64,000 bases of DNA from Paenibacillus_G filicis (lineage in GTDB: Bacteria; Bacillota; Bacilli; Paenibacillales; NBRC-103111). The notes beneath the pieces are model-generated. The model was not told where the DNA came from. It saw only the letters and a program-made list of their open reading frames with translations, and made no database searches. The stretch covers positions 1-64,000 of the forward strand of contig NZ_JBBPCC010000003.1 in NCBI RefSeq assembly GCF_038070315.1, given 5' to 3'. The translations under genes were made by a program, and so were the position numbers. This document shows, piece by piece, positions 25,468 to 33,641 of the stretch (positions within the stretch are counted from its first letter, which is position 1; every line of letters starts with the position of its first letter).

Positions 25468-25761
25468 GTTCCTATTTATATAGCTTTCATGTTCATTATG
25501 CCGTTCATTACCCGTTTTATTGTAACATGCTGTAGATTAGACATTAAATCTGGCCGAGCTGTTATTTTCAGTGCAGAAACACGCAATTCTCTTGTCGTTC
25601 TCCCCCTTGCCTTGGCTTTGCCCGAAAATTGGAGCATGCTAGTGGCAGCAATTATCGTAACGCAAACTATGGTTGAGCTTGCAGGAGAATTGATCTATAT
25701 TCGCATCATTCCTAATGTAATTCTACGTGACACAGTAACAGGGCAATCAAGTAAAAATTGA
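25468..25761 (+). pseudogene. C-terminal remnant of an SBF/arsenic-resistance transporter gene
   Basis: About 97 residues match only the last two or three helices of the bile-acid:sodium-symporter-like arsenic resistance proteins. The block GRAVIFSAETRNSLVVLPLALALP and the following IIVTQTMVELAGELIYIRIIP are characteristic. A full-length protein would need about 220 more residues upstream, but an in-frame stop lies at 25393 and no related N-terminal sequence is present. The first ATG (25489) has no ribosome site. I call it a decayed gene left by a deletion that removed the 5' two thirds. Confidence 0.72.
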
Positions 25762-25887
25762 AAAACCTCACAGGTTCAGTCTGTCCTTGTCCATAAAGGT
25801 ATTCAGCACGGTTATCTCCGTAAGCGGTGGCTTGCCTGCCATGCACGATTTAGAAAGGCATGCCATACTTTCTTTAGACTTCACAGC

Positions 25888-25925
25888 AAAAAAAACATGC
25901 GCAGGCTGTACGCCTTGCGCATGTT
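25888..25925 (-). terminator. Terminator of VOC gene
   Basis: On the minus strand AACATGCGCA pairs with TGCGCATGTT around a short GGC/GCC-closed loop (25894-25925), and a run of eight T follows at 25888-25895. Confidence 0.85.
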
Positions 25926-25956
25926 CCTCTGTCCTCGCCGCTTGCAGCAGAACTGG

Positions 25957-26340
25957 CTAAGAGCCATAGGCCGAGTCGAACTCGATGATATTATGATCCG
26001 GGTCGAGGACAAAGATCTGGGCGAACCCGGCCCGGCTGTCGGGCCTCGCTTCATACGAGATCGACGCGGCCTCCAGCCAAGCGATCGTGGCGCTGTAGCT
26101 CTTGACCCAGACGGCAAAATGTCCGTCGATGGTGCTAATCCCGCTCTCGCGCAGCGTGTCGCCCGCCGGATTCTCCAGCAGGTGAAGCTGCTGCGGTCCT
26201 ACCGCATACCAGATGCCCTTGCTGTCAAACGGCGGCCGCTGAATCTCCTTCAAGCCCAGCACCTCGGAATAAAACTTACGGGCCCGCTCCAGCTCTCGCA
26301 CGGCCAAGCTGACATGATGCAAATGCTCGAATTCGATCAT
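25957..26340 (-). CDS. VOC (glyoxalase/dioxygenase fold) family protein
   Basis: A 127-residue single-domain VOC protein with two beta-alpha-beta-beta-beta repeats. Metal-ligand positions are visible as His in LHHVSLAV, His in QQLHLLE, His in DGHFAVWV and Glu in NIIEFDS. The family includes glyoxalase I, fosfomycin-resistance enzymes and dioxygenases; the sequence does not say which, and the motif DPDHNIIEF is shared by many uncharacterised members. The start is ATG 26340, with GGGGGAG 6 nt upstream; an ATG two codons earlier abuts that site. It lies at the edge of the AT-rich island but has normal GC-rich codon use. Confidence 0.82.
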   Translation of the reverse strand: MIEFEHLHHVSLAVRELERARKFYSEVLGLKEIQRPPFDSKGIWYAVGPQQLHLLENPAGDTLRESGISTIDGHFAVWVKSYSATIAWLEAASISYEARPDSRAGFAQIFVLDPDHNIIEFDSAYGS

Positions 26341-26550
26341 TCGCATCTCCCCCTCTCTTGAGCGCACGGACTAGGGCAGCCAGGCTGCCCATTAAAGCGC
26401 TTGCTTTCAGCTTACCATATTCCGGACGGAAAGCGCGCTTGGCCATCGACCGTCGGCAAGCAGCCTGCCTGTTTGCTCCTAGTCAGGTCACAGGCTCCCT
26501 CCCGGAATCACCAAGGATCAGTTTAGTTTTGACAATCCAACAGTTTGTAT

Positions 26551-26583
26551 TTATTAACAATATAATTCCTTCTAGCTATACTT
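26551..26583 (-). pseudogene. Remnant 5' end of a second RCC1-type gene
   Basis: The sequence left of the orphan immunity gene is recognisably the same as that left of the other immunity gene (32797-32842): a purine-rich ribosome site, then a TTG start (26558-26560 here, 32805-32807 there) and TTA. Homology stops after a few codons, and the frame runs into unrelated sequence and a stop. It marks where a copy of the large RCC1 gene was lost. Confidence 0.55.
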
Positions 26584-27384
26584 TCAAAGTGCCAGTTCAC
26601 CCTTTTCAGTAATTTCGTAAGGATCAGTTACATACCACTGCATTTCCAGGAGGATCGGGGGCAGATAGATTGGAAAAATCCAAGTATAGATACCGTTTGG
26701 TTCACGTCTACCTAAACATAGCTCTCCCTTGCTCATCTGCATGACCCATTTGTCATTGGCAACCGTCTTATTGTCTTCTTGCACCATGTGATAGGCTTCT
26801 TTAAAATCATACGAAGGGCCAGCGAAGACCAGCGGTTCCAAGGGAGGCAGCGGAACTTCCTCAGAATCCCATACTTCAATAAATTGAAAACCTGTTAGTT
26901 TCGCTTCTTCTACAGCTTGTTTAAAACTTTCGCTAACAAAAATGCGCGTCTTTCTAAATTCAGGAATTTTAAAAATATTTTCATTCAATACCAAATTTTC
27001 TTGGAATGAATACTTATGAATCTCTTTAATTACATCATACCCTTCGTATTTATCGTAAATCGATTTTGAATAATCTATGCAATCAATTACATTCGTAACA
27101 TTAATTGCATAGCACTCCAAATCATCGAACTGGTAAGGTAAAACCTCTACATTTTTCTCAAAAAAATGTACTAATTTCTCCAAAGCATTCTTACTAATAG
27201 CTGGATTACTGTATATCCTACAATTGTCGTAAATTTTCGATTTTTTGCTTACCTTTTCAATTTTAGTTTTGACCCACTCGTCAATCAGGGTCTCACCGAT
27301 AAAATAGTCTCTAAACTTTCTTAAATCTGCCTCATTAGATAAAACAAGAGTTGTATCTACATCATCCCATAAATAAATCTTCAT
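26584..27384 (-). CDS. Orphan Imm11-like immunity protein
   Basis: A 266-residue cytoplasmic protein, clearly paralogous along its whole length to the product at 32843-33625 (roughly 65% identical by eye). The two share MKIYLWDDVDTTL at the N-terminus, the block RIFVSESFKQAVEEAKLTGFQFIEVWDSE typical of the Imm11 (former DUF1629) family, and the C-terminal WVMQMSKGELCLGRREPNG. Imm11 proteins neutralise toxins of polymorphic toxin systems. The start is ATG 27384 with GGAGGAG upstream. No toxin gene is present directly upstream; only the toxin's upstream region remains (27503 on). It may protect against related strains that carry the missing toxin variant, or be a relic. Confidence 0.75.
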   Translation of the reverse strand: MKIYLWDDVDTTLVLSNEADLRKFRDYFIGETLIDEWVKTKIEKVSKKSKIYDNCRIYSNPAISKNALEKLVHFFEKNVEVLPYQFDDLECYAINVTNVIDCIDYSKSIYDKYEGYDVIKEIHKYSFQENLVLNENIFKIPEFRKTRIFVSESFKQAVEEAKLTGFQFIEVWDSEEVPLPPLEPLVFAGPSYDFKEAYHMVQEDNKTVANDKWVMQMSKGELCLGRREPNGIYTWIFPIYLPPILLEMQWYVTDPYEITEKGELAL

Positions 27385-27650
27385 CGTTTCTCCTCCAGAT
27401 CATCAATCTCTTATTTCATATTTCTTTTACATGATGCTTTGGCGGGGATAGAGCCTCATTTTGACGTCCGGCTTGGCATTCGGCCATCAGCATACAGGAA
27501 CGGCTCCTACTAAATATTTTTGTTTATCACCTAAAATAATCGCTCTCATAATAGTACATTTTTGGCCCAAAATCTACATGAAACTACATCTATTTACAAT
27601 ATATTTAATATTAATATACATTTTTTAGAAATATTTATTTAAATACATAT

Positions 27651-27680
27651 AAAAAAGAGAGCAGCACAAACGCCGCTCTC
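27651..27680 (-). terminator. Terminator after the FAH fragment
   Basis: On the minus strand GAGAGC (27675-27680) pairs with GCTCTC (27657-27662), followed by six T. It is the degraded counterpart of the fuller hairpin at 39291-39321. Confidence 0.7.
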
Positions 27681-27724
27681 CCGTATCTTCCTCATCAACA
27701 AACGTAAAACTCTATTAACCTTGC

Positions 27725-28038
27725 CTAAGCCGTCTCCGCTACCATCCGGTTCGTCAGCGCGCCGAGCTTCTCGATCTCGATCGTGACGATGTCGCCGTCC
27801 TTCAGATAGACGCGCTGCTCCGGCGGCAGGCCGAGCACGACGCCCTCCGGTGTACCGGTGAGGATAATATCGCCCGGCACCAGCGTCATATGATGCGAGA
27901 TATAGCTGACGATCTCGTCGCAGTGGAAGATCATGTCCGACGTATTGGAGTGCTGGCGCACCTCGCCGTTGACGGTCGCCTTGATCTCCAACTGGTTCGG
28001 GTTGCCGACTTCGTTCGCGCTGACCAGATAAGGGCCGA
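27725..28038 (-). pseudogene. Duplicated 3' third of the FAH-family hydrolase gene
   Basis: It encodes 105 residues from FGPYLVSANEVGNPNQ to the natural C-terminus NRMVAETA, matching residues about 198-302 of the complete gene at 39366-40274. The metal-binding N-terminal two thirds are absent, so it cannot be an active hydrolase. A GTG at 28045, created at the junction with the RCC1 gene and preceded by AAGAGAG, leaves a translatable 106-residue frame. The stop codon of the RCC1 gene is 16 bases upstream. The GC-rich composition inside an AT-rich island marks it as a copy of host sequence. Confidence 0.9.
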
Positions 28039-28061
28039 ATTTCACTCTCTTTTGAATGATT

Positions 28062-31000
28062 TTACTTTTCTTTGTCTAACAAGAAAATATTACTCGGTAA
28101 GGACTCATTTCCTGCTTCGTCCACAGCTATTACTCTAAGACCTAGGTATATGGCAGGGTCAATATCCAACTCAACAGTAGTTTGCCCATCTGTCGTTCCT
28201 AACAACTTATCCCATGCATAAATTTTATACTGTTTCACACCAACATTATCCTCAGACGCATCCCAAGCCAATGTCAAGCCATTTTCATTTTGTTTCATTA
28301 GCACTAAATTTTGGGGTGCTGTAGGTGAAAGTGAATCCTTGATTATTTGCGTAGAACGACGCAAGTCAATAATCTTTTTGTACTCCGCACTTGCCGACTC
28401 ATAAATTTCTTGCACTGCTTTTTCCACGGAGAGCGATTCATCATTTGGTAACACATTTTGTTCCACCGAACGAAGAAGACTTTGAGATGAAATCGAATTA
28501 ATTTTAATAGGAACGTTACTATAAGAGGGTTGGGTAGTTCCTAGCTGGTATGAACCATTGGCCCCCCAGCCCCATACAGAACCGTCCGTTTTGACCGCAA
28601 TGTGATGCGTATAACCTGCTGCCGAAGAAGATACACTATTGAAGTTCGGCATCACTTCAGGTAAAAGTTTTGAGGAGTTTGATCCATTCCCCAACTGACC
28701 ATACGTACTTGCTCCCCAAGAAAGCACGGTCCCGTCACTGCGCTGTGCCGTACTATGTGATCCCCCTGCTGTAACAGCGACTATGGAGTTTAAACTTGGA
28801 TTATAAACTGGATACAATCTGGTTGTTCTAGAATTATCTCCAAGTTGCCCATCGTAATTGCCTCCCCAAACCCACACAGTCCCATCATTTTTAAGAGCCA
28901 TGGAGTGAGTATCACCAGCAGCAATGGATTTTACTGAATTCATAGACCCGATATATTTGGGACTTCTGCTCATCTGAGTTGTTCCGTCCCCAAGTTGACC
29001 AGAGTAATTCTCTCCCCAAGTCCATACTCTTCCGTCTGTGCTTTGCGCGATGACATGGTTGGTTCCAGCACTTACTGATTTAATGCCTGATAATCCTGGA
29101 ACTTGAATTGGGGTGTATTTAGAGGTACTTGAAGTATCTCCATTTCCAAGTTGTCCATAGTTATTGACGCCCCATGACCAAACGGTGCCGTCATTTTTAA
29201 CAGCAATACTAAAAGAGTTTCCTACTGAAATATCTACCACACCAGTTAGATTTGCAACTTGAACCGGGGTACTCTTTTGTAACCCGCTCCCATCTCCCAG
29301 TTCCCCTGCTCTATTGGTTCCCCAAGCCCACACAGTCCCATCACTCCTGAGAGCCAAGGTATGACTGTTAGAATAGGCTACATTAATAATAGAGTATAAG
29401 CCTGACACTTGGGTAGGTGTAGCATTACTATTACCAAACTCCCATACACTACCGTCACTCTTGAGGATCAAGCTTTTAAACATTCCAGCCTCTGATAATG
29501 TTGGCAGAGCTGCTAATGTCTTAACTGTCACAACATTACTACTTGCAGAATAATTCCCTGAACTATCCTTAGCTTTAACTGAGAATGAATAAGTTGTACC
29601 TGAGCTCAATCCTGTAACCGTATAAGAACGAGCATTAACTGATGGCTGTGAATCGACTTGCAAGGTGCCTACTTTCGTTGTTCCTTGATAAACTTCATAG
29701 CTTTCAACCGTATAATTATCCGTGGCCTCGGTCCAGTTCAAAATAACCGAGTTTGAAGCTACACCACTAAACGATAAAACGGGGGCTGTAGGCGGAACTG
29801 TATCGGTATAATTACCGGGAATTCCTTTGATTTGAATACGTGTAGTCTTATAAGAAATAGACAAATCTCCGTTCCCAAGCGCATAATCCGAATTAGACCC
29901 CCACGTCCATACTGAGCCATTAGACATGGTAGCCAAAATATTTTTATCCCCTGCAGAAATCCCCACAATGGAGCCAAGATGCGATACCCGAACAGGTACA
30001 AGGCGGTCTACTGTGGTACCATCACCCAAGAAACCTTGACTATTGGCCCCCCAAGTCCATACCGATCCATCGTCTTTGACGGCGGCATTATTGACATAAG
30101 CAGCAGCAATCTCTTTGATTCCAGTGAGACCACTAACTTGAACAGGAGTAGCCTGTCCACTCGAAGCTCCGTTGCCAAGCCAACCATTTGTGGAATTTCC
30201 CCATGCCCATACGGTCCCATCACTTTTTAAAGCCAAGTTATGCGTGTAGCCAGCGGATATAGCTACTACTGCTTGAAGCCCTGGTACTTGAATAGGAGAA
30301 AGTTTATCCTGAGTTGTACCGTCCCCTAATTGACCATTAGCATTACTTCCCCACGTCCAGACACTTCCATCACTTTTCAATGCCATGCTGTGGTAGTAAC
30401 CGGTTGAAATAGCAACAATGGCGTCTAGATTCCGTACTTTTACAGGCTGTACAGGAGTGGTTTGGCTCCCATCACCCAGTTGCCCGAAGCTGTTACTTCC
30501 CCAGCCCCAAACGGTCCCATCCTCTTTTAATGCAAGACTATGGGCTAAACCTGCTTGTACAGAAACTACAGAGACAAGATTCGGAATTTGGACAGGTAAA
30601 GGATTTGAAGTTAGAGAACCGCCAGGCACATTCGCATTTCCGTTTGATCCCCAAGCCCAGACCGTACCGTTACCTTTTATCCCAATCGTATGGTTTGCAC
30701 CGCTTGAAATTTGGCGGAACCCACTGAGATTTGTATTTTGGGTTGGAACCGACTTAATAGCAGTACTTCCATCTCCGAGTTCCCCGCTACTATTTTTTCC
30801 CCAAGACCACACTGTACCATCACTTTTAATAGCGAACTGACTACGGCCCGTATTAACGTAAGGACTAGCCAGAGTAATTGACAGTTCATTGCTGGCTGCC
30901 GAACGATTATCCACATGGTCCTTGGCTTTAATTGTAAACTTATGAGTACTGGAAGGCGAAATATTTAATGCATGAAACCTGGTTTGATCCGTTGTACCGA

Positions 31001-32807
31001 GTAAAGTAGCATTATCATATATTTCATATTGCACAGCCCCGTAATTATCCGTTGAAGGATTCCATGCTAAAATTACAGAATTAGCCGTCTTGGTTGGCGC
31101 GAATAGACCCGTTGGTACAGAAGGAGGGGTTTTATCAATTTTTACAGTTATAACAGCCTCCGTACTAATATTTCCTGCAAGATCTATAGTCCGTGCGTAA
31201 AGCGATGTAATACCTTCCTGGCTAATCGTAACAGTATTACTGTAATCAATCCAGGTGCTACTATTGCCCAATCTATACTGACTTTTCTTGACCCCACTTA
31301 AGGTATCTATTCCGTGTGTCAGCGTAACTGTGACATTTTGATTCGTCCATTCCGTAGTACTCGCCTTTAGGACAGGTGTCAAGGGCGGAGTTTTATCCAA
31401 TTTAACCGTTACTGAGGATTCAGGTCCAACATTGGTAGCTTTATCGATAGTTCTTGCAACTACAGTAGTCGTACCTTCCTGATTAATCTGAAATGTACCT
31501 GAGTAATCCATCCATTGTCCGTTTGCAACCAGCTTATACTGACTTTTCTCTGGACCGCTCAAGGCATCCGCTCCATGCACTATGGTTACGGGAATATTTA
31601 CATTAGTCCACTCTGTAGTCGGCACTTGGATAAGTGGAGCCTGCGGCTTAACTCGATCGATTTGAATAATCTTGGAGCTTTCCTGGCTGATGTTACCCGC
31701 GTAATCAACGGTTCTGGCATATACCGTCGTTTGGCCTTCATTTTTCACATACCTTGGCCCCGTATAGTCCGCCCACGCCCCATTGTTTAATTTAAATTCG
31801 GATTTAAATACTTTTGATTCAGTGTCATTCCCGTCTTCTATTAGATAATATACTTCATCGTTAATCCAACCCTCATAGCTAAGACTTACCAGTGGAGCAG
31901 TTGGTGCCGTTTTATCAATTTGAATTTGAGCCTCAGCAATAGGACTCGTATTTCCCGCCAAATCCAAGGTTCTTGCATAGACCTTTACCCCGGTTGTACT
32001 CACAGTAAAAGGATCGGTATAGTCATTCCAATTGCCTTGGCTTCCGATTTTATACTGACTTTTTTGTACCCCACTATGCTCATCCCAGCCATCAGCCAGC
32101 TTCACTTCTACATTTCCATTTGTCCAGCCGCCTGGGGAAAGTAGAATACTTGGAACGGTTGGCCCCTCTAGATCAAGGATAATGGTCTTCGCTTTCGCTT
32201 TTTCGATGTTCCCTGCCATATCTACAGAACGATATAACACGGTATACACACCAGATTGTTCTAAAGTGACAGCAGTTGTGAAGGGAGTCCATGTTCCCCC
32301 TTGGTCTAAGCTATACTCCGTTCGATCCACTTCTGAATAAGTATCCGTTGCCGTAAACGACATTTTAACAACGCTTTTATAATAATCAGTTATTCCTTGC
32401 TCTCCCATAAGCTGAATAGTCGTCTCAGGAGATACGGTATCTTCTTTAATAACAAGGATTCGACTTTGAGCGGTTTCCATATTTCCTGCCTTATCCTTGC
32501 TTCGATAACTCAACTCTATAGTCCCTGGTGTTCTAAGAGTAACGGGGGATACGTATGTAGTCCACCCTGAATCCGAACCTAAGCGATACTCAGTATAATC
32601 AACTCCAGAGCTGTCATCGACCGCAAGGAGTTGAATGCGTGTAAACCCAAAGTATGTGCCTTCTACTCCTGTTGACCCACCTGTTACCTGAATCGTGGTA
32701 ACAGGTGGCTTACTATCAGCAACGGCCCGAACGTTCTGTGGCGAGATGATGACAGTTTGTATATATAACGCGAGTACTAGAAATAGATAGAACGTTTTTT
32801 TTAACAA
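28062..32807 (-). CDS. Secreted Ig-like/Fn3/RCC1-repeat giant protein
   Basis: A 1,581-residue exported protein. The signal peptide is residues 1-30. About 35-560 hold six or seven Ig-like repeats of roughly 85 residues, each with a Y-R/K-x-G...W-x-x-Y pattern and ending in ARTIDxAGN, resembling OmpL47/Big-type surface repeats. A fibronectin type III domain follows (about 575-650), then seven RCC1 repeats (about 660-1015) with the signature LKSDGTVWAWGSNxxGQLGDGT, a second Fn3 (about 1020-1105), about seven more RCC1 repeats (to about 1460), a linker and a final Fn3. RCC1 repeats fold as seven-bladed propellers, so two propellers are expected. There is no SLH, LPXTG or TM anchor. The start is TTG 32807 with AGGAGG upstream. 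It lies just downstream of the toxin and immunity genes; its role is unknown. Confidence 0.85.
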   Translation of the reverse strand: MLKKTFYLFLVLALYIQTVIISPQNVRAVADSKPPVTTIQVTGGSTGVEGTYFGFTRIQLLAVDDSSGVDYTEYRLGSDSGWTTYVSPVTLRTPGTIELSYRSKDKAGNMETAQSRILVIKEDTVSPETTIQLMGEQGITDYYKSVVKMSFTATDTYSEVDRTEYSLDQGGTWTPFTTAVTLEQSGVYTVLYRSVDMAGNIEKAKAKTIILDLEGPTVPSILLSPGGWTNGNVEVKLADGWDEHSGVQKSQYKIGSQGNWNDYTDPFTVSTTGVKVYARTLDLAGNTSPIAEAQIQIDKTAPTAPLVSLSYEGWINDEVYYLIEDGNDTESKVFKSEFKLNNGAWADYTGPRYVKNEGQTTVYARTVDYAGNISQESSKIIQIDRVKPQAPLIQVPTTEWTNVNIPVTIVHGADALSGPEKSQYKLVANGQWMDYSGTFQINQEGTTTVVARTIDKATNVGPESSVTVKLDKTPPLTPVLKASTTEWTNQNVTVTLTHGIDTLSGVKKSQYRLGNSSTWIDYSNTVTISQEGITSLYARTIDLAGNISTEAVITVKIDKTPPSVPTGLFAPTKTANSVILAWNPSTDNYGAVQYEIYDNATLLGTTDQTRFHALNISPSSTHKFTIKAKDHVDNRSAASNELSITLASPYVNTGRSQFAIKSDGTVWSWGKNSSGELGDGSTAIKSVPTQNTNLSGFRQISSGANHTIGIKGNGTVWAWGSNGNANVPGGSLTSNPLPVQIPNLVSVVSVQAGLAHSLALKEDGTVWGWGSNSFGQLGDGSQTTPVQPVKVRNLDAIVAISTGYYHSMALKSDGSVWTWGSNANGQLGDGTTQDKLSPIQVPGLQAVVAISAGYTHNLALKSDGTVWAWGNSTNGWLGNGASSGQATPVQVSGLTGIKEIAAAYVNNAAVKDDGSVWTWGANSQGFLGDGTTVDRLVPVRVSHLGSIVGISAGDKNILATMSNGSVWTWGSNSDYALGNGDLSISYKTTRIQIKGIPGNYTDTVPPTAPVLSFSGVASNSVILNWTEATDNYTVESYEVYQGTTKVGTLQVDSQPSVNARSYTVTGLSSGTTYSFSVKAKDSSGNYSASSNVVTVKTLAALPTLSEAGMFKSLILKSDGSVWEFGNSNATPTQVSGLYSIINVAYSNSHTLALRSDGTVWAWGTNRAGELGDGSGLQKSTPVQVANLTGVVDISVGNSFSIAVKNDGTVWSWGVNNYGQLGNGDTSSTSKYTPIQVPGLSGIKSVSAGTNHVIAQSTDGRVWTWGENYSGQLGDGTTQMSRSPKYIGSMNSVKSIAAGDTHSMALKNDGTVWVWGGNYDGQLGDNSRTTRLYPVYNPSLNSIVAVTAGGSHSTAQRSDGTVLSWGASTYGQLGNGSNSSKLLPEVMPNFNSVSSSAAGYTHHIAVKTDGSVWGWGANGSYQLGTTQPSYSNVPIKINSISSQSLLRSVEQNVLPNDESLSVEKAVQEIYESASAEYKKIIDLRRSTQIIKDSLSPTAPQNLVLMKQNENGLTLAWDASEDNVGVKQYKIYAWDKLLGTTDGQTTVELDIDPAIYLGLRVIAVDEAGNESLPSNIFLLDKEK

Positions 32808-32842
32808 TATCGCTCCTCCTAGCTTTACTTTTAAATTTACAG

Positions 32843-33625
32843 TTACTTTTTATCATTAATTTCGTAAGGGTCAGTGACATACCACTGCATGTCCAGAAGG
32901 ATTGGGGGCAGATAGATTGGCAAGATCCAAGTATAAGTACCGTTCGCCTCACGTCTGCCTAAGCAAAGTTCTTCCTTACTCATCTGCATGACCCATTTGT
33001 CGTTGGCAAGCGTTTGATTCTCTTCTTGTACCATACGATAGGCTTCTTTAAAATTATAAGAAGGGCCGTCAAAGACTAACGGTTCCAGGGGAGGCAGCGG
33101 AACTGCCTCTGAATCCCATACTTCAATAAATTGAAAACCTGTTAGTTTTGCTGCCTCTACAGCTTGTTTAAATTTTTCACTAACAAAGATACGAGTTTTT
33201 TTAAACTCAGGTATTTTAAAGATATCTACATTAGATACCATGTCCAATTTAAAAGAATATTTATATATCTCTTTTATTAAGTTATACTGTTCATCTTTAA
33301 CGTAACCGGAAGTAGAGTAGTCTATGCAATCAATTACATTTATAACATTTATAGCAAAATATTCCGATTCATTCAGTTCGTACGGCAAAACTTCTGCATA
33401 TTTTTCTATAAAATGCTTCAGATTGTCTAATGCTCTCCTACTTATAGCTGGATTACTGCAGATATTACAATTATCGTAAACTTTTGATCTCTTACTTATT
33501 TTCTCTATTTTCATCCTCCCCCACTCGTTTACTAAGCTTTCACCTATAAAATAATGAAAGTAACTGCTATAACTTTCCGATAAAATCAAAGTAGTATCCG
33601 TATCATTCCATAAATAAATTTTCAT
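32843..33625 (-). CDS. Imm11-like immunity protein, partner of the AHH toxin
   Basis: A 260-residue soluble protein without a signal peptide. It contains the Imm11-family block KTRIFVSEKFKQAVEAAKLTGFQFIEVWDSE, preceded by a variable N-terminal half (INVIDCIDYSTS) and followed by PLPPLEPLVFDGPSYNFKEAYRMVQEE and a conserved tail ending WYVTDPYEI. Its ATG (33625, GGAGGAG upstream) is only 16 bases after the stop of the nuclease toxin, the standard toxin-immunity arrangement. By family knowledge it should bind and block the AHH nuclease in the cytoplasm. A paralogue without a toxin lies at 26584-27384. Codon use is AT-rich like the toxin and unlike the flanking host genes. Confidence 0.8.
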   Translation of the reverse strand: MKIYLWNDTDTTLILSESYSSYFHYFIGESLVNEWGRMKIEKISKRSKVYDNCNICSNPAISRRALDNLKHFIEKYAEVLPYELNESEYFAINVINVIDCIDYSTSGYVKDEQYNLIKEIYKYSFKLDMVSNVDIFKIPEFKKTRIFVSEKFKQAVEAAKLTGFQFIEVWDSEAVPLPPLEPLVFDGPSYNFKEAYRMVQEENQTLANDKWVMQMSKEELCLGRREANGTYTWILPIYLPPILLDMQWYVTDPYEINDKK

Positions 33626-33641
33626 TGCCTCTCCTCCAAAC

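Larger units (their letters stand above)
27503..28038. repeat. Direct repeat, left copy (FAH 3' end plus toxin upstream region)
   Basis: These 536 bases match 39129-39679 in the same orientation. The GC-rich coding half (27725-28038) is about 95% identical by eye. The AT-rich non-coding half (27503-27720, lying in a 340-base stretch without genes) is more diverged, with small insertions, and ends at the toxin ribosome binding site. Together with the right copy it bounds about 11 kb carrying the toxin, immunity and RCC1 genes. Confidence 0.88.

Noticed and set aside
27725..28045. A functional 106-residue FAH protein
   Set aside because: It lacks the N-terminal metal-binding and catalytic segments and is a copy of the 3' end of the intact gene; kept as a pseudogene.
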